Shown in pieces: positions 55,678 to 63,875 of a stretch of DNA of 64,000 nt. The notes beneath the pieces are model-generated. The model saw nothing but the letters and a program-made list of their open reading frames with translations, made no database searches and was not told the DNA's origin. Each line of letters begins with the position of its first letter. Position 1 is the first letter of the stretch. A program made the position numbers and the translations under genes. The DNA is from Curtobacterium sp. 9128 (lineage in GTDB: Bacteria; Actinomycetota; Actinomycetes; Actinomycetales; Microbacteriaceae), in the NCBI RefSeq assembly GCF_900086645.1, contig NZ_LT576451.1, forward strand, positions 1,612,001-1,676,000, given 5' to 3'.

Positions 55678-56238
55678 TCACGCAGCCTGGAGGACGAACT
55701 GGACGTCGAGGTTGATCGTGACCTCGTTGCCCAGGGTGAAGCCACCGGCCTCGACGGCTGCGTTCCAGTTCACGCCGAACTCGGTGCGGTCGATCTTGGT
55801 CGTCGCCTCGGCGCCGAACTTGACCTGGCCGTAGCCGTCCGTCGTGAAACCACCGAGCTCGGCCTTGAGGACGACCGGCTTGGTGACGCCGCGGAGGGTG
55901 AGCTCGCCGGCGATGTGCAGGTCGTCGCCCTTGGCCTCGATGCCGGTGGAGCGGAAGGTGAGCTGCGGGTGCTCTTCGGTGAGGAAGAAGTCGCTCGTCT
56001 TGAGGTGCTGGTCGCGCTGCTCCTGGCCGGTGTTCACCGAGGCCACGTCGATCGACGCCTCGACGGTGGACTCGAGCGGGTTCTCGGCGGTGACGACGGT
56101 CGCGTCGAAGGTCTCGAACTTGCCCTTGACCTTGCTGATCGCGAGGTGGCGGACCGAGAAGGTGACCTCGGAGTGGGTCGGGTCGATCTTCCAGGTGCCG
56201 GTGCGGTAGCCGGGAACGGTTTCTGCGGTGAGCGACAT
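55678..56238 (-). CDS. YceI family protein
   Basis: 186-residue lipocalin-like beta barrel that binds isoprenoid-type lipids. YRTGTWKIDPTHSEVTFSVRHL, GKFETFDATV, DQHLKTSDFFLTEEHPQLTF, GELTLRGVTKPVVL and IDRTEFGVNWN are family blocks. No signal peptide, so cytosolic. ATG at 56238 follows GGAAGGAC. -10 box TAGCAT at 56318-56323 (minus). Confidence 0.92.
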   Translation of the reverse strand: MSLTAETVPGYRTGTWKIDPTHSEVTFSVRHLAISKVKGKFETFDATVVTAENPLESTVEASIDVASVNTGQEQRDQHLKTSDFFLTEEHPQLTFRSTGIEAKGDDLHIAGELTLRGVTKPVVLKAELGGFTTDGYGQVKFGAEATTKIDRTEFGVNWNAAVEAGGFTLGNEVTINLDVQFVLQAA

Positions 56239-56340
56239 TGTGGTGTCCTTCCAGGACGAGTGAGTCGTGGTGACGCGAGCGACCGGATCCCCGGTCCATG
56301 CGCCCGCATCGAAGTTGATGCTACGCCATTGTGCACCCAT

Positions 56341-56360
56341 TTGGTTGAAGCGTCAACCAA
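56341..56360. promoter_or_regulatory. MarR-type operator upstream of yceI-like gene
   Basis: Perfect inverted repeat TTGGTTGA-AGCG-TCAACCAA beginning 17 bases upstream of the TAGCAT box, covering the -35 position. TTGA-N4-TCAA palindromes are typical MarR-family sites. No MarR gene lies in this window beside it. It ends four bases before the stop of the next gene. Confidence 0.7.
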
Positions 56361-56363
56361 TGT

Positions 56364-57296
56364 TCACCCGAGTGTCGCCGTGCGTGTGTCGTGCCGACCA
56401 CCAGTGCCGACCGACAGCAACCGTCTGACACGTGCGACGAACTGCTCGATGAGCGCTCCGACGTCGTCTGCTGTGACCCGGACGAGCCACCAGTCGACGT
56501 CCTTCAGGTGCTCGCCACGCGTGAGGTCCTTCTTGAACGACCTGGCATCCGTTCGGTGGAGATCGCTCTCGTACTCGATCGCGACGCGTGCCTCCGGGTA
56601 CGCGAGGTCGACGCAGGCGATCCACTGCCCGTCGACGATGACGTCGTGGTTGAGTGCAGGCTCGGGCAAGCCTCGGCGAACGAGGGCGAGCCGGGTCCGC
56701 GTCTCGCCGGGGGACCTGGAACCCGGTCGGATCTCGGCGAGTGCTGCACGGAGCTTTCGGATGCCCCGGATGCGACGTCGTCTGCGGACCGCTGCGGTCA
56801 GTTCTTGGAGCGTGAGCCAACCGAGCCACCCGACGAGAGCATCGCCGGCGATCACGAGCTCGTCGACCGTCAGCATCGTCCCCAGGGCGACGAAGGTGTC
56901 TGCAGGGTCGCTGATCGGGACGCCTCGTGAGATCGTCCGTCGCACTGTGCCGGCCCGGGCCCGATGTCCCACCGAGCCACGTACCCGGATCGCCTGATCG
57001 ACGCCGATGGTCGTCACGTGGAGTCGTCGGTCGCGCTCGAAGCGGCGGGGGAGGGGTACGCCGATGATCGCCGCGGCGGTCACGTGGCTGAACACCTGGT
57101 CCCGCCGGAGCCGCGGAGCGAGGGCGCGGGCTCGTTCGTCCACCAGCACCGGGGTCGTCGGGGACCGGATCCCGTGGAACGGCCGGACGAGGTCCTTGGC
57201 GTCGAGGCGTCCACGGGGCACCCCTCGGTACAGCGCGTCACGGACGCGGAACGATGCGTCTCGGAGCGCTCCGGGGAGTCTGCGTCTGGCGGTCAT
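56364..57296 (-). CDS. DUF559/AbiEi-like protein with nuclease-type C-terminus
   Basis: 310 residues. N-terminal half has the winged-helix/AbiEi-like pattern seen in many actinobacterial proteins (RGRLDAKDLVRPFHGIRSP, FSHVTAAAIIGVPLP). C-terminal 110 residues resemble the very-short-patch repair/PD-(D/E)XK fold: LPEPALNHDVIVDG, CVDLAYPEARVAIEYESDLHRT, RGEHLKDVDWWLVRV. Function unknown; no partner antitoxin or toxin gene is beside it. ATG at 57296 assumed; no strong ribosome site. Confidence 0.7.
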   Translation of the reverse strand: MTARRRLPGALRDASFRVRDALYRGVPRGRLDAKDLVRPFHGIRSPTTPVLVDERARALAPRLRRDQVFSHVTAAAIIGVPLPRRFERDRRLHVTTIGVDQAIRVRGSVGHRARAGTVRRTISRGVPISDPADTFVALGTMLTVDELVIAGDALVGWLGWLTLQELTAAVRRRRRIRGIRKLRAALAEIRPGSRSPGETRTRLALVRRGLPEPALNHDVIVDGQWIACVDLAYPEARVAIEYESDLHRTDARSFKKDLTRGEHLKDVDWWLVRVTADDVGALIEQFVARVRRLLSVGTGGRHDTRTATLG

Positions 57297-57396
57297 CCCC
57301 ACATGCTCGTGGCGAGTCGGCGTCGTCGGGGCGAGCCGAGCCTCCCGTGTGGATGGTCGCGGGCGTCGCCCGCGTGTGGAGGCCTGCCCGTCTCGG

Positions 57397-57455
57397 CGAA
57401 CGGGCGAGATACCAGGGGTCGGAACGCGGTCAACGCGGGTATTTCGCCCGCTCGC
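57397..57455. repeat. hairpin copy of GAGCGGGCGAAATACC family
   Basis: CGAACGGGCGAGATACC pairs with GGGTATTTCGCCCGCTCG (57437-57454). Loop of about 24 bases. Confidence 0.85.
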
Positions 57456-57465
57456 GAACACCGCG

Positions 57466-57585
57466 GCCCACGCACACCCCCCCACACACGCACCCCCCAC
57501 GCACACCCCCCGCACGCACCAACCCCCGCCCCGCACCCCACGCCCGCCCGCACCCCACGCCCCACCCCGGGAGGCACCCACGGGG
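57466..57585. repeat. C/A-rich tract
   Basis: About 120 bases of CACGCACCCCCC-like sequence, C content extreme, almost no T. It ends 38 bases before the aldo/keto reductase start and mirrors the G/T tract at 55149. Confidence 0.8.
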
Positions 57586-57610
57586 CCACCCGGGGCCGAG
57601 CGCGCTCCAG

Positions 57611-57616
57611 TAGCGT
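57611..57616 (+). promoter_or_regulatory. -10 box for aldo/keto reductase at 57624
   Basis: TAGCGT, 7 bases, ATG. The spacer CGGGAGC also resembles a ribosome site. Confidence 0.5.
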
Positions 57617-57623
57617 CGGGAGC

Positions 57624-58628
57624 ATGGAATTCAGGTACCTCGGCAACTCGGGACTCAAGGTCTCCGAGATCACCTACGGCAACTGGCTGACGCACGGCTC
57701 GCAGGTCGAGAACGACGTCGCCACCCAGTGCGTCCGGGCAGCGCTCGACGCCGGCATCACGACGTTCGACACCGCGGACACGTACGCGAACACCAAGGCG
57801 GAATCGGTCCTCGGCGACGCGCTCAAGGGCGAGCGTCGCCAGTCGCTGGAGATCGCGACGAAGGTGTACTGGCCGACCGGTCCGAAGGGGCACAACGACG
57901 TCGGACTCAGCCGGAAGCACATCCTCGAGTCGATCAACGGGTCGCTGACGCGGCTCCAGACGGACTACGTCGACCTCTACCAGGCACACCGGTACGACTA
58001 CGAGACCCCGCTCGAGGAGACGATGCAGGCCTTCGCCGACGTCGTCCGACAGGGCAAGGCGCTCTACATCGGCGTCTCCGAGTGGACCGCCGACCAGATC
58101 CGCGCCGGTGCGGCACTGGCCAAGGAGCTCGGCTTCCAGCTCATCTCGAACCAGCCGCAGTACTCGATGCTCTGGCGGGTCATCGAGGGCGAGGTCGTCC
58201 CCACCTCCAAGCAGCTCGGACTGTCGCAGATCGTGTTCTCCCCGATCGCGCAGGGCGTCCTCACGGGCAAGTACAAGGCAGGCCAGCCGCTCCCCGAGGG
58301 CTCGCGCGCCACCGACGAGAAGGGCGGCGCGGACATGATCAAGCGGTACATGCGCGACGACGTCCTCGAGGCCGTCCAGCGCCTCCAGCCCGTCGCGGAC
58401 CAGGCGGGGCTCACCCTGGCGCAGCTCGCGATCGCGTGGACGCTCCAGAACGACAACGTCGCGAGTGCGATCGTCGGCGCCTCGCGCCCGCAGCAGGTCA
58501 CCGACAACGTCAAGGCGGTGGGCGTGAAGCTCGACGCGGACGCGCTCAAGGCCATCGACGACGCCCTGGGGGAAATCCCGGAACGCGACTCCGCGAAGAG
58601 CGTGAGCCCGGCGTCGCGCCCCGCGTAG
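57624..58628 (+). CDS. aldo/keto reductase, potassium-channel beta-subunit type
   Basis: 334 residues; MEFRYLGNSGLKVSEITYGNW start, Asp and Tyr in FDTADTYANTKAE, Lys in IATKVYW, His in YQAHRYD, NADP end SAIVGASRPQQVTDNV. Closest to the KvBeta/YghZ-like group. It differs in sequence from the other reductase in this window (53481), so they are not a recent duplication. Monocistronic, closed by a palindromic terminator. Confidence 0.92.
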   Translation: MEFRYLGNSGLKVSEITYGNWLTHGSQVENDVATQCVRAALDAGITTFDTADTYANTKAESVLGDALKGERRQSLEIATKVYWPTGPKGHNDVGLSRKHILESINGSLTRLQTDYVDLYQAHRYDYETPLEETMQAFADVVRQGKALYIGVSEWTADQIRAGAALAKELGFQLISNQPQYSMLWRVIEGEVVPTSKQLGLSQIVFSPIAQGVLTGKYKAGQPLPEGSRATDEKGGADMIKRYMRDDVLEAVQRLQPVADQAGLTLAQLAIAWTLQNDNVASAIVGASRPQQVTDNVKAVGVKLDADALKAIDDALGEIPERDSAKSVSPASRPA

Positions 58629-58642
58629 ACGCGACCCAGAAC

Positions 58643-58684
58643 CGGACGGGAGGCACGGTGCCAGCTGGCACCGTGCCTCCCGTC
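58643..58684. terminator. perfect 42-bp palindrome terminator
   Basis: GGACGGGAGGCACGGTGCCA and its exact complement meet at AGCT without a loop, 15 bases after the reductase stop. Strongest member of the GGACGGGAGGC family here. Confidence 0.85.
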
Positions 58685-58706
58685 CGTCGTTGCGGACCGC
58701 AACGCC

Positions 58707-58769
58707 CGTACCCCACATGAACAACGGATGTCGCGTTTCTGGCAGAACCCTGGGGATGTGCGTACCCCA
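58707..58769. promoter_or_regulatory. direct and inverted repeats upstream of gtrA-like gene
   Basis: GTACCCCAC occurs twice (58707-58715 and 58761-58769), the second inside an inverted TGGGG-N9-CCCCA (58750-58768). They could be regulator sites for the glycosylation operon; no clear -10 box is seen. Confidence 0.4.
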
Positions 58770-58805
58770 CCCAAACGGGGGGCAGCAGCCCACCGAATCG
58801 GCTGC

Positions 58806-59318
58806 ATGACCTCGACTGACACCCTCGTTGTGGTGCCACCCGCACGGGTGACGTCCACGCTGCTGAGCCGCCTCCTGGCGACAGCCCGGCAGCTCGTGTC
58901 CTTCGGCGCCATCGGCGCGTTCTGCTTCGTCGTCGACCTCGGCGTCTACAACCTGCTGCGCGCGACCGTCCTCGACGACAAGCCCATCGGCGCGAAGGTC
59001 GTCTCGGCGGTCGTCTCGACCGCGGTCGCCTACGTGCTCAACCGCTTCATCACCTTCCGCGCCGAGCGCACCACCGGACGTCGCGAGACGATCCGCGAGG
59101 GCCTGCTCTTCGCGCTCACGAACCTCATCGGGCTCGGCATCGCCGCCGCCTGCCTCTACGTCTCGCACTACCTCCTCGGATACACCTCCACCCTCGCCGA
59201 CAACGTCGCCGGCAACGGGGTCGGCCTGGTCCTCGGCACCGCGTTCCGGTTCGCCGCGTACAAGGCCCTCGTCTTCCGTTCCCACGACGCACGTCGCACG
59301 AAGGAGATCGTCGAATGA
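58806..59318 (+). CDS. GtrA family membrane protein
   Basis: 170 residues, four membrane segments. LVSFGAIGAFCFVVDLGVYNLL, VAYVLNRFITFRAER and a final FRFAAYKALVFR match GtrA, thought to flip lipid-linked sugars for cell-surface glycosylation. ATG at 58806; last bases overlap the glycosyltransferase start (ATGA). Confidence 0.88.
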   Translation: MTSTDTLVVVPPARVTSTLLSRLLATARQLVSFGAIGAFCFVVDLGVYNLLRATVLDDKPIGAKVVSAVVSTAVAYVLNRFITFRAERTTGRRETIREGLLFALTNLIGLGIAAACLYVSHYLLGYTSTLADNVAGNGVGLVLGTAFRFAAYKALVFRSHDARRTKEIVE

Positions 59319-60799
59319 CCGTCATCACGACGCTGGTCACGGCCGCTGGGCCGCTGCTCCAGCCGAAGGACCAGTCCGGGACGTCGGGCAACGTCCCGAA
59401 CCGGGGCACCACGGACGTCCCGACAGGAGGCTCGGGGCAAGCCGCGCACGCCGCCTGGACGCTGGGCGAATGGGTCGGCTACTCCGCCCTCATCGCCATC
59501 TCGATCCTGCTCACGCTGGTCGCGCTGTCCACGCTCTGGTGGATGCTGCACGCGTGGCGGTCGCGTGACGCGCTGAAGCAGACGAGCTTCAGCGACACAC
59601 CGCGTCCAGCGGCCCACCGCTTCACGCTCCTGGTGCCCGGGCGGCACGAGGAGGACGTGATGGGGCAGACGCTCGACATGCTCGCCACGCAGGACCACCC
59701 CGACTTCGAGATCATCGCGATCGTCGGCGAGGACGACCCCGGCACCGACCGGGTCGTCCGCGAGGCCGCCGAGCGGCACCCCGGCCTGATCAAGGTCGTG
59801 GTCGACGACACGCTGCCGAAGAACAAGCCGAAGGCGATGAACCTCGCGCTGCAGTACGCCACCGGGGACATCGTCGGCGTGTTCGACGCAGAGGACGAGG
59901 TGTACCCGAAGCTCCTCAGCCTGGTCGACTCGCGCTTCCAGGAGACCGACGCCGACGTCGTGCAGGGCGGCGTGCAGCTGATGAACTTCAAGTCCAGCTG
60001 GTGGTCGCTCCGCAACGTGCTCGAGTACTACTTCTGGTTCCGCTCGCGGCTGCACTTCCACGCCGAGTCGAAGTTCATCCCGCTCGGCGGCAACACCGTC
60101 TTCGTGACGAAGGAGCGCCTGGACTGGTCGAACGGGTGGGACGCGCACTGCCTCGCCGAGGACTGCGAGCTCGGCGTCCGGCTCTCCGCCGACGGCGCCA
60201 AGGTCGTCGTCGCGTACAGCCCGGAGGCGGTCACCCGCGAGGAGACCCCGCCGACCTTCGCCTCCCTGCTCAAGCAGCGGACACGCTGGAACCAAGGCTT
60301 CCTGCAGGTCCTCGAGAAGGGGGAGTGGAAGCAGCTCCCGTCGCTGAAGCAGCGGTTCTTCGCGCGGTACCTGCTGACGATGCCCTTCATCCAGGCGGCC
60401 ACCGGCCTGCTGATCCCGCTCAGCGTGATCATGATCGCGTTCGTGAAGGTGCCGACGGTGATCGCGCTCATCTCGTTCATCCCGCTCGCGCCGACGCTGA
60501 TGCTGCTCGCGGTCGAGATCGCAGGCCTCGGGGAGTTCGGGCGTCTCTACAAGGAGAAGGTCCGGATCCGCGACTACGTGAAGCTCGTGCTCGGCCTCGT
60601 GCCCTACCAGGTGTTCCTCGCCGCAGCAGCCGTCCGTGCCGTGATCCGGCACGCCAGGAAGCAGAACGGATGGGAGAAGACCGAGCACACCGGGCAGCAC
60701 CGCACCGCGGCGCAGCAGCCCGAGGTCGTGGGCTTCCCGTCCGCGGTCACCAGCCCGGAGCCGGCGTTCGCCGGTGCATCAGCAGGAGGTGAACGATGA
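59315..60799 (+). CDS. membrane glycosyltransferase family 2
   Basis: 494 residues. One membrane segment (SALIAISILLTLVALSTLWW), a GT-A catalytic domain with VPGRHEED, VFDAEDE (metal site), AEDCELG and RTRWNQG (the QxxRW-like motif of processive enzymes), then two or three C-terminal membrane segments. Likely makes or elongates a polysaccharide or loads a lipid carrier used by the next gene. Four-base overlaps on both sides. Confidence 0.88.
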   Translation: MTVITTLVTAAGPLLQPKDQSGTSGNVPNRGTTDVPTGGSGQAAHAAWTLGEWVGYSALIAISILLTLVALSTLWWMLHAWRSRDALKQTSFSDTPRPAAHRFTLLVPGRHEEDVMGQTLDMLATQDHPDFEIIAIVGEDDPGTDRVVREAAERHPGLIKVVVDDTLPKNKPKAMNLALQYATGDIVGVFDAEDEVYPKLLSLVDSRFQETDADVVQGGVQLMNFKSSWWSLRNVLEYYFWFRSRLHFHAESKFIPLGGNTVFVTKERLDWSNGWDAHCLAEDCELGVRLSADGAKVVVAYSPEAVTREETPPTFASLLKQRTRWNQGFLQVLEKGEWKQLPSLKQRFFARYLLTMPFIQAATGLLIPLSVIMIAFVKVPTVIALISFIPLAPTLMLLAVEIAGLGEFGRLYKEKVRIRDYVKLVLGLVPYQVFLAAAAVRAVIRHARKQNGWEKTEHTGQHRTAAQQPEVVGFPSAVTSPEPAFAGASAGGER

Positions 60800-62784
60800 C
60801 CGCCAGCATGACCAACACGACCGGCATCCCGATCCGCGGCATGCGCTCGGCGACCGGCGTCCGCGCCTGGTTCCAGGTGCACGCACGGAGCCTCGCGTGG
60901 GTCCTCCCCGTCGTCGCGATCGCCGCGCTGGTGCAGGCCTGGAACATGGGCGGCATCCCGCAGCGCATCGACGACGAGGGCACCTACACGGCCCAGGCGT
61001 GGGCGATCACCCACCTCGGCGAACTCACCCACTACACGTACTGGTACGACCACCCGCCGCTCGGGTGGATCCAGATCGCCGGCTACACCTCGCTGACCGG
61101 GGCGTTCGCGCGCTACCCGTTCGCCGTCGAGGCCGCCCGCGAGGCCATGGTGTTCTTCGCCGCGGTCTCCGCCGTGCTGGTGTTCGTCCTCGGCCGTCGC
61201 CTCGGGATGTCCCGACCGGCGAGTGCCGTGGCCGTGCTGGTGTTCGGCCTGTCGCCGCTCGCGCTGCAGTACCACCGCACCGTGTACATCGACAACGTCG
61301 CGACGCCGTGGCTCCTCGCCGCGTTCGTCCTCGTCCTGAGCCGCCGGCAGCAGCTCGCCGGGTTCGTCGGTGCCGCCGCCTGCCTGGGGATCGCGGTGCT
61401 CAGCAAGGAGACCTACCTGCTGGCGCTGCCGTTCCTCATCTGGATGGCCGTGCGTCGAGCCGACAAGAGCACGCGTCGCTACACGTTGAGCGTCGCGGGG
61501 GCCGTCCTCGCCGTGATCGGTGGCGGGTACATCCTGCTGGCCGCCGTCAAGGGCGAGCTCCTGCCGAGTGCCGGCAAGGTCAGCCTGCTCGAGGGCATCA
61601 CCTACCAGCTCGGCAGCCGCGAGGCGAGCGGTTCGCTCTTCACCGGCGGCAGCCTGGCGAACGAGGCCGCATCCCAGTGGTGGGCGCTCGACCCGGTGTT
61701 CATCGTGCTCGGCTCGGCCGCGGCCGTCGTGGGGCTGTTCCTGCGTCGGGTCCGTCCGATCGCCGCGATGCTCGTCTTCCTGCTGCTCTTCATGTTCCGG
61801 CCGAACGGGTACCTGCCCGTGCCGTACGTCATCATGCTCGTGCCGTTCGGGGCCGTCCTCGTGGCGTTCGTCGCCGAGCGGGCCGTGCTCGCCGTCAGCG
61901 GCAAGACCGCCTTCCTCGCGAGGAACCGGGTTCGCGGAGCATCGCGTCGGGTCCTCGGTGGGGCATGGGCGCTCGCAACTGCCGCTGCGCTCGTCGTCGC
62001 CGTGCCGCTCTGGGGATCGCAGCTCCGCGGCTTCCTCGTGACCGACCTCGACAAGCCGATGGCGCAGGCGGAGAACTGGATCGGCGACAACGTCGACAAG
62101 CGCTCCCGGATGCTCGTCGACGACGCGATGTGGGTGGACCTCGTGAACGACGGCTTCGCCAGGAACAACGTGGTCTGGTACTACAAGCTCGACACCGACG
62201 GAGCCGTCGAACGCCAGTCGCCGAACGGTTGGAAGGACTCCGACTACGTCGTGACGACGGACTCGATGCGCACCGGCGGGAACTCCTCGACGGACGTGCG
62301 CCAGGCGATCCAGAACTCCACGAGCGTCGCGTCCTTCGGCACCGGCAACCAGAAGGTCGACGTCCGGCAGATCAACTCCGAGGGCCAGGCAGCCGCCGAC
62401 AAGGCGATCACGAAGGCCGCGGACCAGCGGAAGACGCTCGGCACGCAGCTCGCGGACAACCCGGCGCTCATGGCGGATGCCGGTACCCGGTCGCAGTTCC
62501 GGGCAGGGCAGGTCGACTCCCGGGCGATGATCGCTCTCGGGCAGGTCCTCGCCGACGATTCCGTCCGGGTCGACCGGTTCACGCCGCTCACCGGCGAGGA
62601 CGGCCAGACGTTCCGCCGCGTGGTCGTGCACACGTCGGACGCCGCCGCGGCGAAGCGCACCGAGGCCACCCTCGGGGCGATGGGCAGCGCGTTCCGCCCG
62701 ACCTCGGTCGAGCGTCACGGCACCACCCTGACGGTCGTGTTCCCGACGACCGACCCCACCACGACCGCGGTCAGCACCTCGTGA
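60796..62784 (+). CDS. GT-C (PMT/ArnT-like) glycosyltransferase
   Basis: 662 residues, about ten to eleven membrane segments. First external loop has RIDDEGTYTAQAWA with the catalytic-type acidic pair, followed by YWYDHPPLGW, hallmarks of lipid-sugar-dependent transferases of family GT39/ArnT. A soluble extracellular C-terminal domain of about 220 residues (DLDKPMAQAENWIGDNVDKRSRM onward) is not recognised. Last gene of the operon; probably moves a sugar from polyprenyl phosphate to a surface polymer or protein. Confidence 0.85.
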   Translation: MTASMTNTTGIPIRGMRSATGVRAWFQVHARSLAWVLPVVAIAALVQAWNMGGIPQRIDDEGTYTAQAWAITHLGELTHYTYWYDHPPLGWIQIAGYTSLTGAFARYPFAVEAAREAMVFFAAVSAVLVFVLGRRLGMSRPASAVAVLVFGLSPLALQYHRTVYIDNVATPWLLAAFVLVLSRRQQLAGFVGAAACLGIAVLSKETYLLALPFLIWMAVRRADKSTRRYTLSVAGAVLAVIGGGYILLAAVKGELLPSAGKVSLLEGITYQLGSREASGSLFTGGSLANEAASQWWALDPVFIVLGSAAAVVGLFLRRVRPIAAMLVFLLLFMFRPNGYLPVPYVIMLVPFGAVLVAFVAERAVLAVSGKTAFLARNRVRGASRRVLGGAWALATAAALVVAVPLWGSQLRGFLVTDLDKPMAQAENWIGDNVDKRSRMLVDDAMWVDLVNDGFARNNVVWYYKLDTDGAVERQSPNGWKDSDYVVTTDSMRTGGNSSTDVRQAIQNSTSVASFGTGNQKVDVRQINSEGQAAADKAITKAADQRKTLGTQLADNPALMADAGTRSQFRAGQVDSRAMIALGQVLADDSVRVDRFTPLTGEDGQTFRRVVVHTSDAAAAKRTEATLGAMGSAFRPTSVERHGTTLTVVFPTTDPTTTAVSTS

Positions 62785-62823
62785 CCCGCGCGTCCGCCGC
62801 CCGACCCCGCGGCCCCGCCGCCC

Positions 62824-62886
62824 CGCGAGCGGGCGAAATACCCGGGCGGCTCCCGCGCACGACCGCGGTATCTCGCCCGCTCGCGG
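62824..62886. repeat. hairpin copy of GAGCGGGCGAAATACC family
   Basis: CGCGAGCGGGCGAAATACC pairs with GGTATCTCGCCCGCTCGCG, close to perfect. Stands between the glycosyltransferase stop and the DUF4397 gene. Confidence 0.88.
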
Positions 62887-62956
62887 CGGGGGCGGCCCGC
62901 GAGAACACACCCTGACCCGGAACGACCAGCACGATCCGACCCGAAGGAGCACCACC

Positions 62957-63781
62957 ATGCACACCTCCGCACACACCCAGCGCCGCCGCGTCGCCATCGT
63001 GGGCGCCCTCGCCGCGACCCTCGTCGCCGCGACCGTCGGCCTCGCAGCTCCCCAGTCCGCCAGCGCCGCCACCGACACCGGGTGGCTGCGCGTCGGGCAC
63101 CTCTCCCCGGACACGAAAGGCGTCGACGTCGAACTGTCGAGCCTGTCCGGCGGCAAGAAGGTGTTCGAGCTCGACGACGTCACCTACGGCCAGGTCAGCG
63201 GGTACCAGACGCTCGCGGCCGGCACCTACGTGCTCTCGATGCGTGCATCGGACGCGCCGGACTCCACGCCGGTCATCTCCACCGACGTGACGGTCCAGGG
63301 CGGCAACGCGAGCACCGTCGTCGCCTACGGCAAGAACAAGAGCCTGAAGACGGCCGCGTTCACCGACGACCTGCAGCAGCCCGGTAACGGCAAGTCGAAG
63401 CTCCGGCTCGTCCAGGCCGCGACGACCGCCAAGAAGGTCGACGTCACCACCTCGACCGGCACGAAGATCGCCACCGACGCCGCGTTCGGCTCGGCCTCGC
63501 AGTACGCGACCGTCGCCTCGGGCAAGTGGGACCTCGACCTGTCCGGCGGCGGGCAGACCGGCTCGGCGGACGTCGACCTCGCTGGCAACACCGTCTCGAC
63601 GCTCTTCGTGCTCGACGACAGCAAGGGCGACCTGACGGTCGTCCCCGTCACGGACGCCGCGGCCACCGCCGCGACGCCGACGGGCGGCGTCCAGACGGGT
63701 GGGGGCGGCACCGCCGCCGACCGCCCCGCCACGGACGCGGTCCACGCTGCCGTCGCCGCGATCCGCGCACTGTTCCACTGA
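62957..63781 (+). CDS. secreted DUF4397 protein
   Basis: 274 residues. Signal peptide RRRVAIVGALAATLVAATVG ending around ASAA-TDTG. The mature part has two DUF4397-type repeats: WLRVGHLSPDTKGVDVEL and KLRLVQAATTAKKVDVT. It ends in a Gly/Thr linker and a short helix without LPXTG. DUF4397 proteins are wall-associated and of unknown role. AAGGAG before the ATG. Confidence 0.85.
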   Translation: MHTSAHTQRRRVAIVGALAATLVAATVGLAAPQSASAATDTGWLRVGHLSPDTKGVDVELSSLSGGKKVFELDDVTYGQVSGYQTLAAGTYVLSMRASDAPDSTPVISTDVTVQGGNASTVVAYGKNKSLKTAAFTDDLQQPGNGKSKLRLVQAATTAKKVDVTTSTGTKIATDAAFGSASQYATVASGKWDLDLSGGGQTGSADVDLAGNTVSTLFVLDDSKGDLTVVPVTDAAATAATPTGGVQTGGGGTAADRPATDAVHAAVAAIRALFH

Positions 63782-63786
63782 TCCGT

Positions 63787-63840
63787 ACTGGAGGCCCTGA
63801 TCACCGCCGCCGATCGGCGAACGTGATCCGGGCCTCCAGT
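63787..63840 (+). terminator. hairpin after DUF4397 gene
   Basis: ACTGGAGGCC/GGCCTCCAGT outer arms with GATCAC/GTGATC inside and CGCCGATCGGCG at the top. GGAGGC/GCCTCC family. Confidence 0.75.
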
Positions 63841-63875
63841 CAGACCGACTCCCCACCAGCAGAAAGCAGGCCGGC

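Larger units (their letters stand above)
57297..57623. other. intergenic region upstream of aldo/keto reductase
   Basis: 327 bases without a gene: GAGCCTCCCG arm near 57341, hairpin copy 57397-57455, C/A-rich tract 57466-57585, and the promoter of the next gene. Confidence 0.7.

Noticed and set aside
53481..58628. The two aldo/keto reductases as a recent duplication or transposon ends
   Set aside because: They share only family motifs; their sequences differ throughout.
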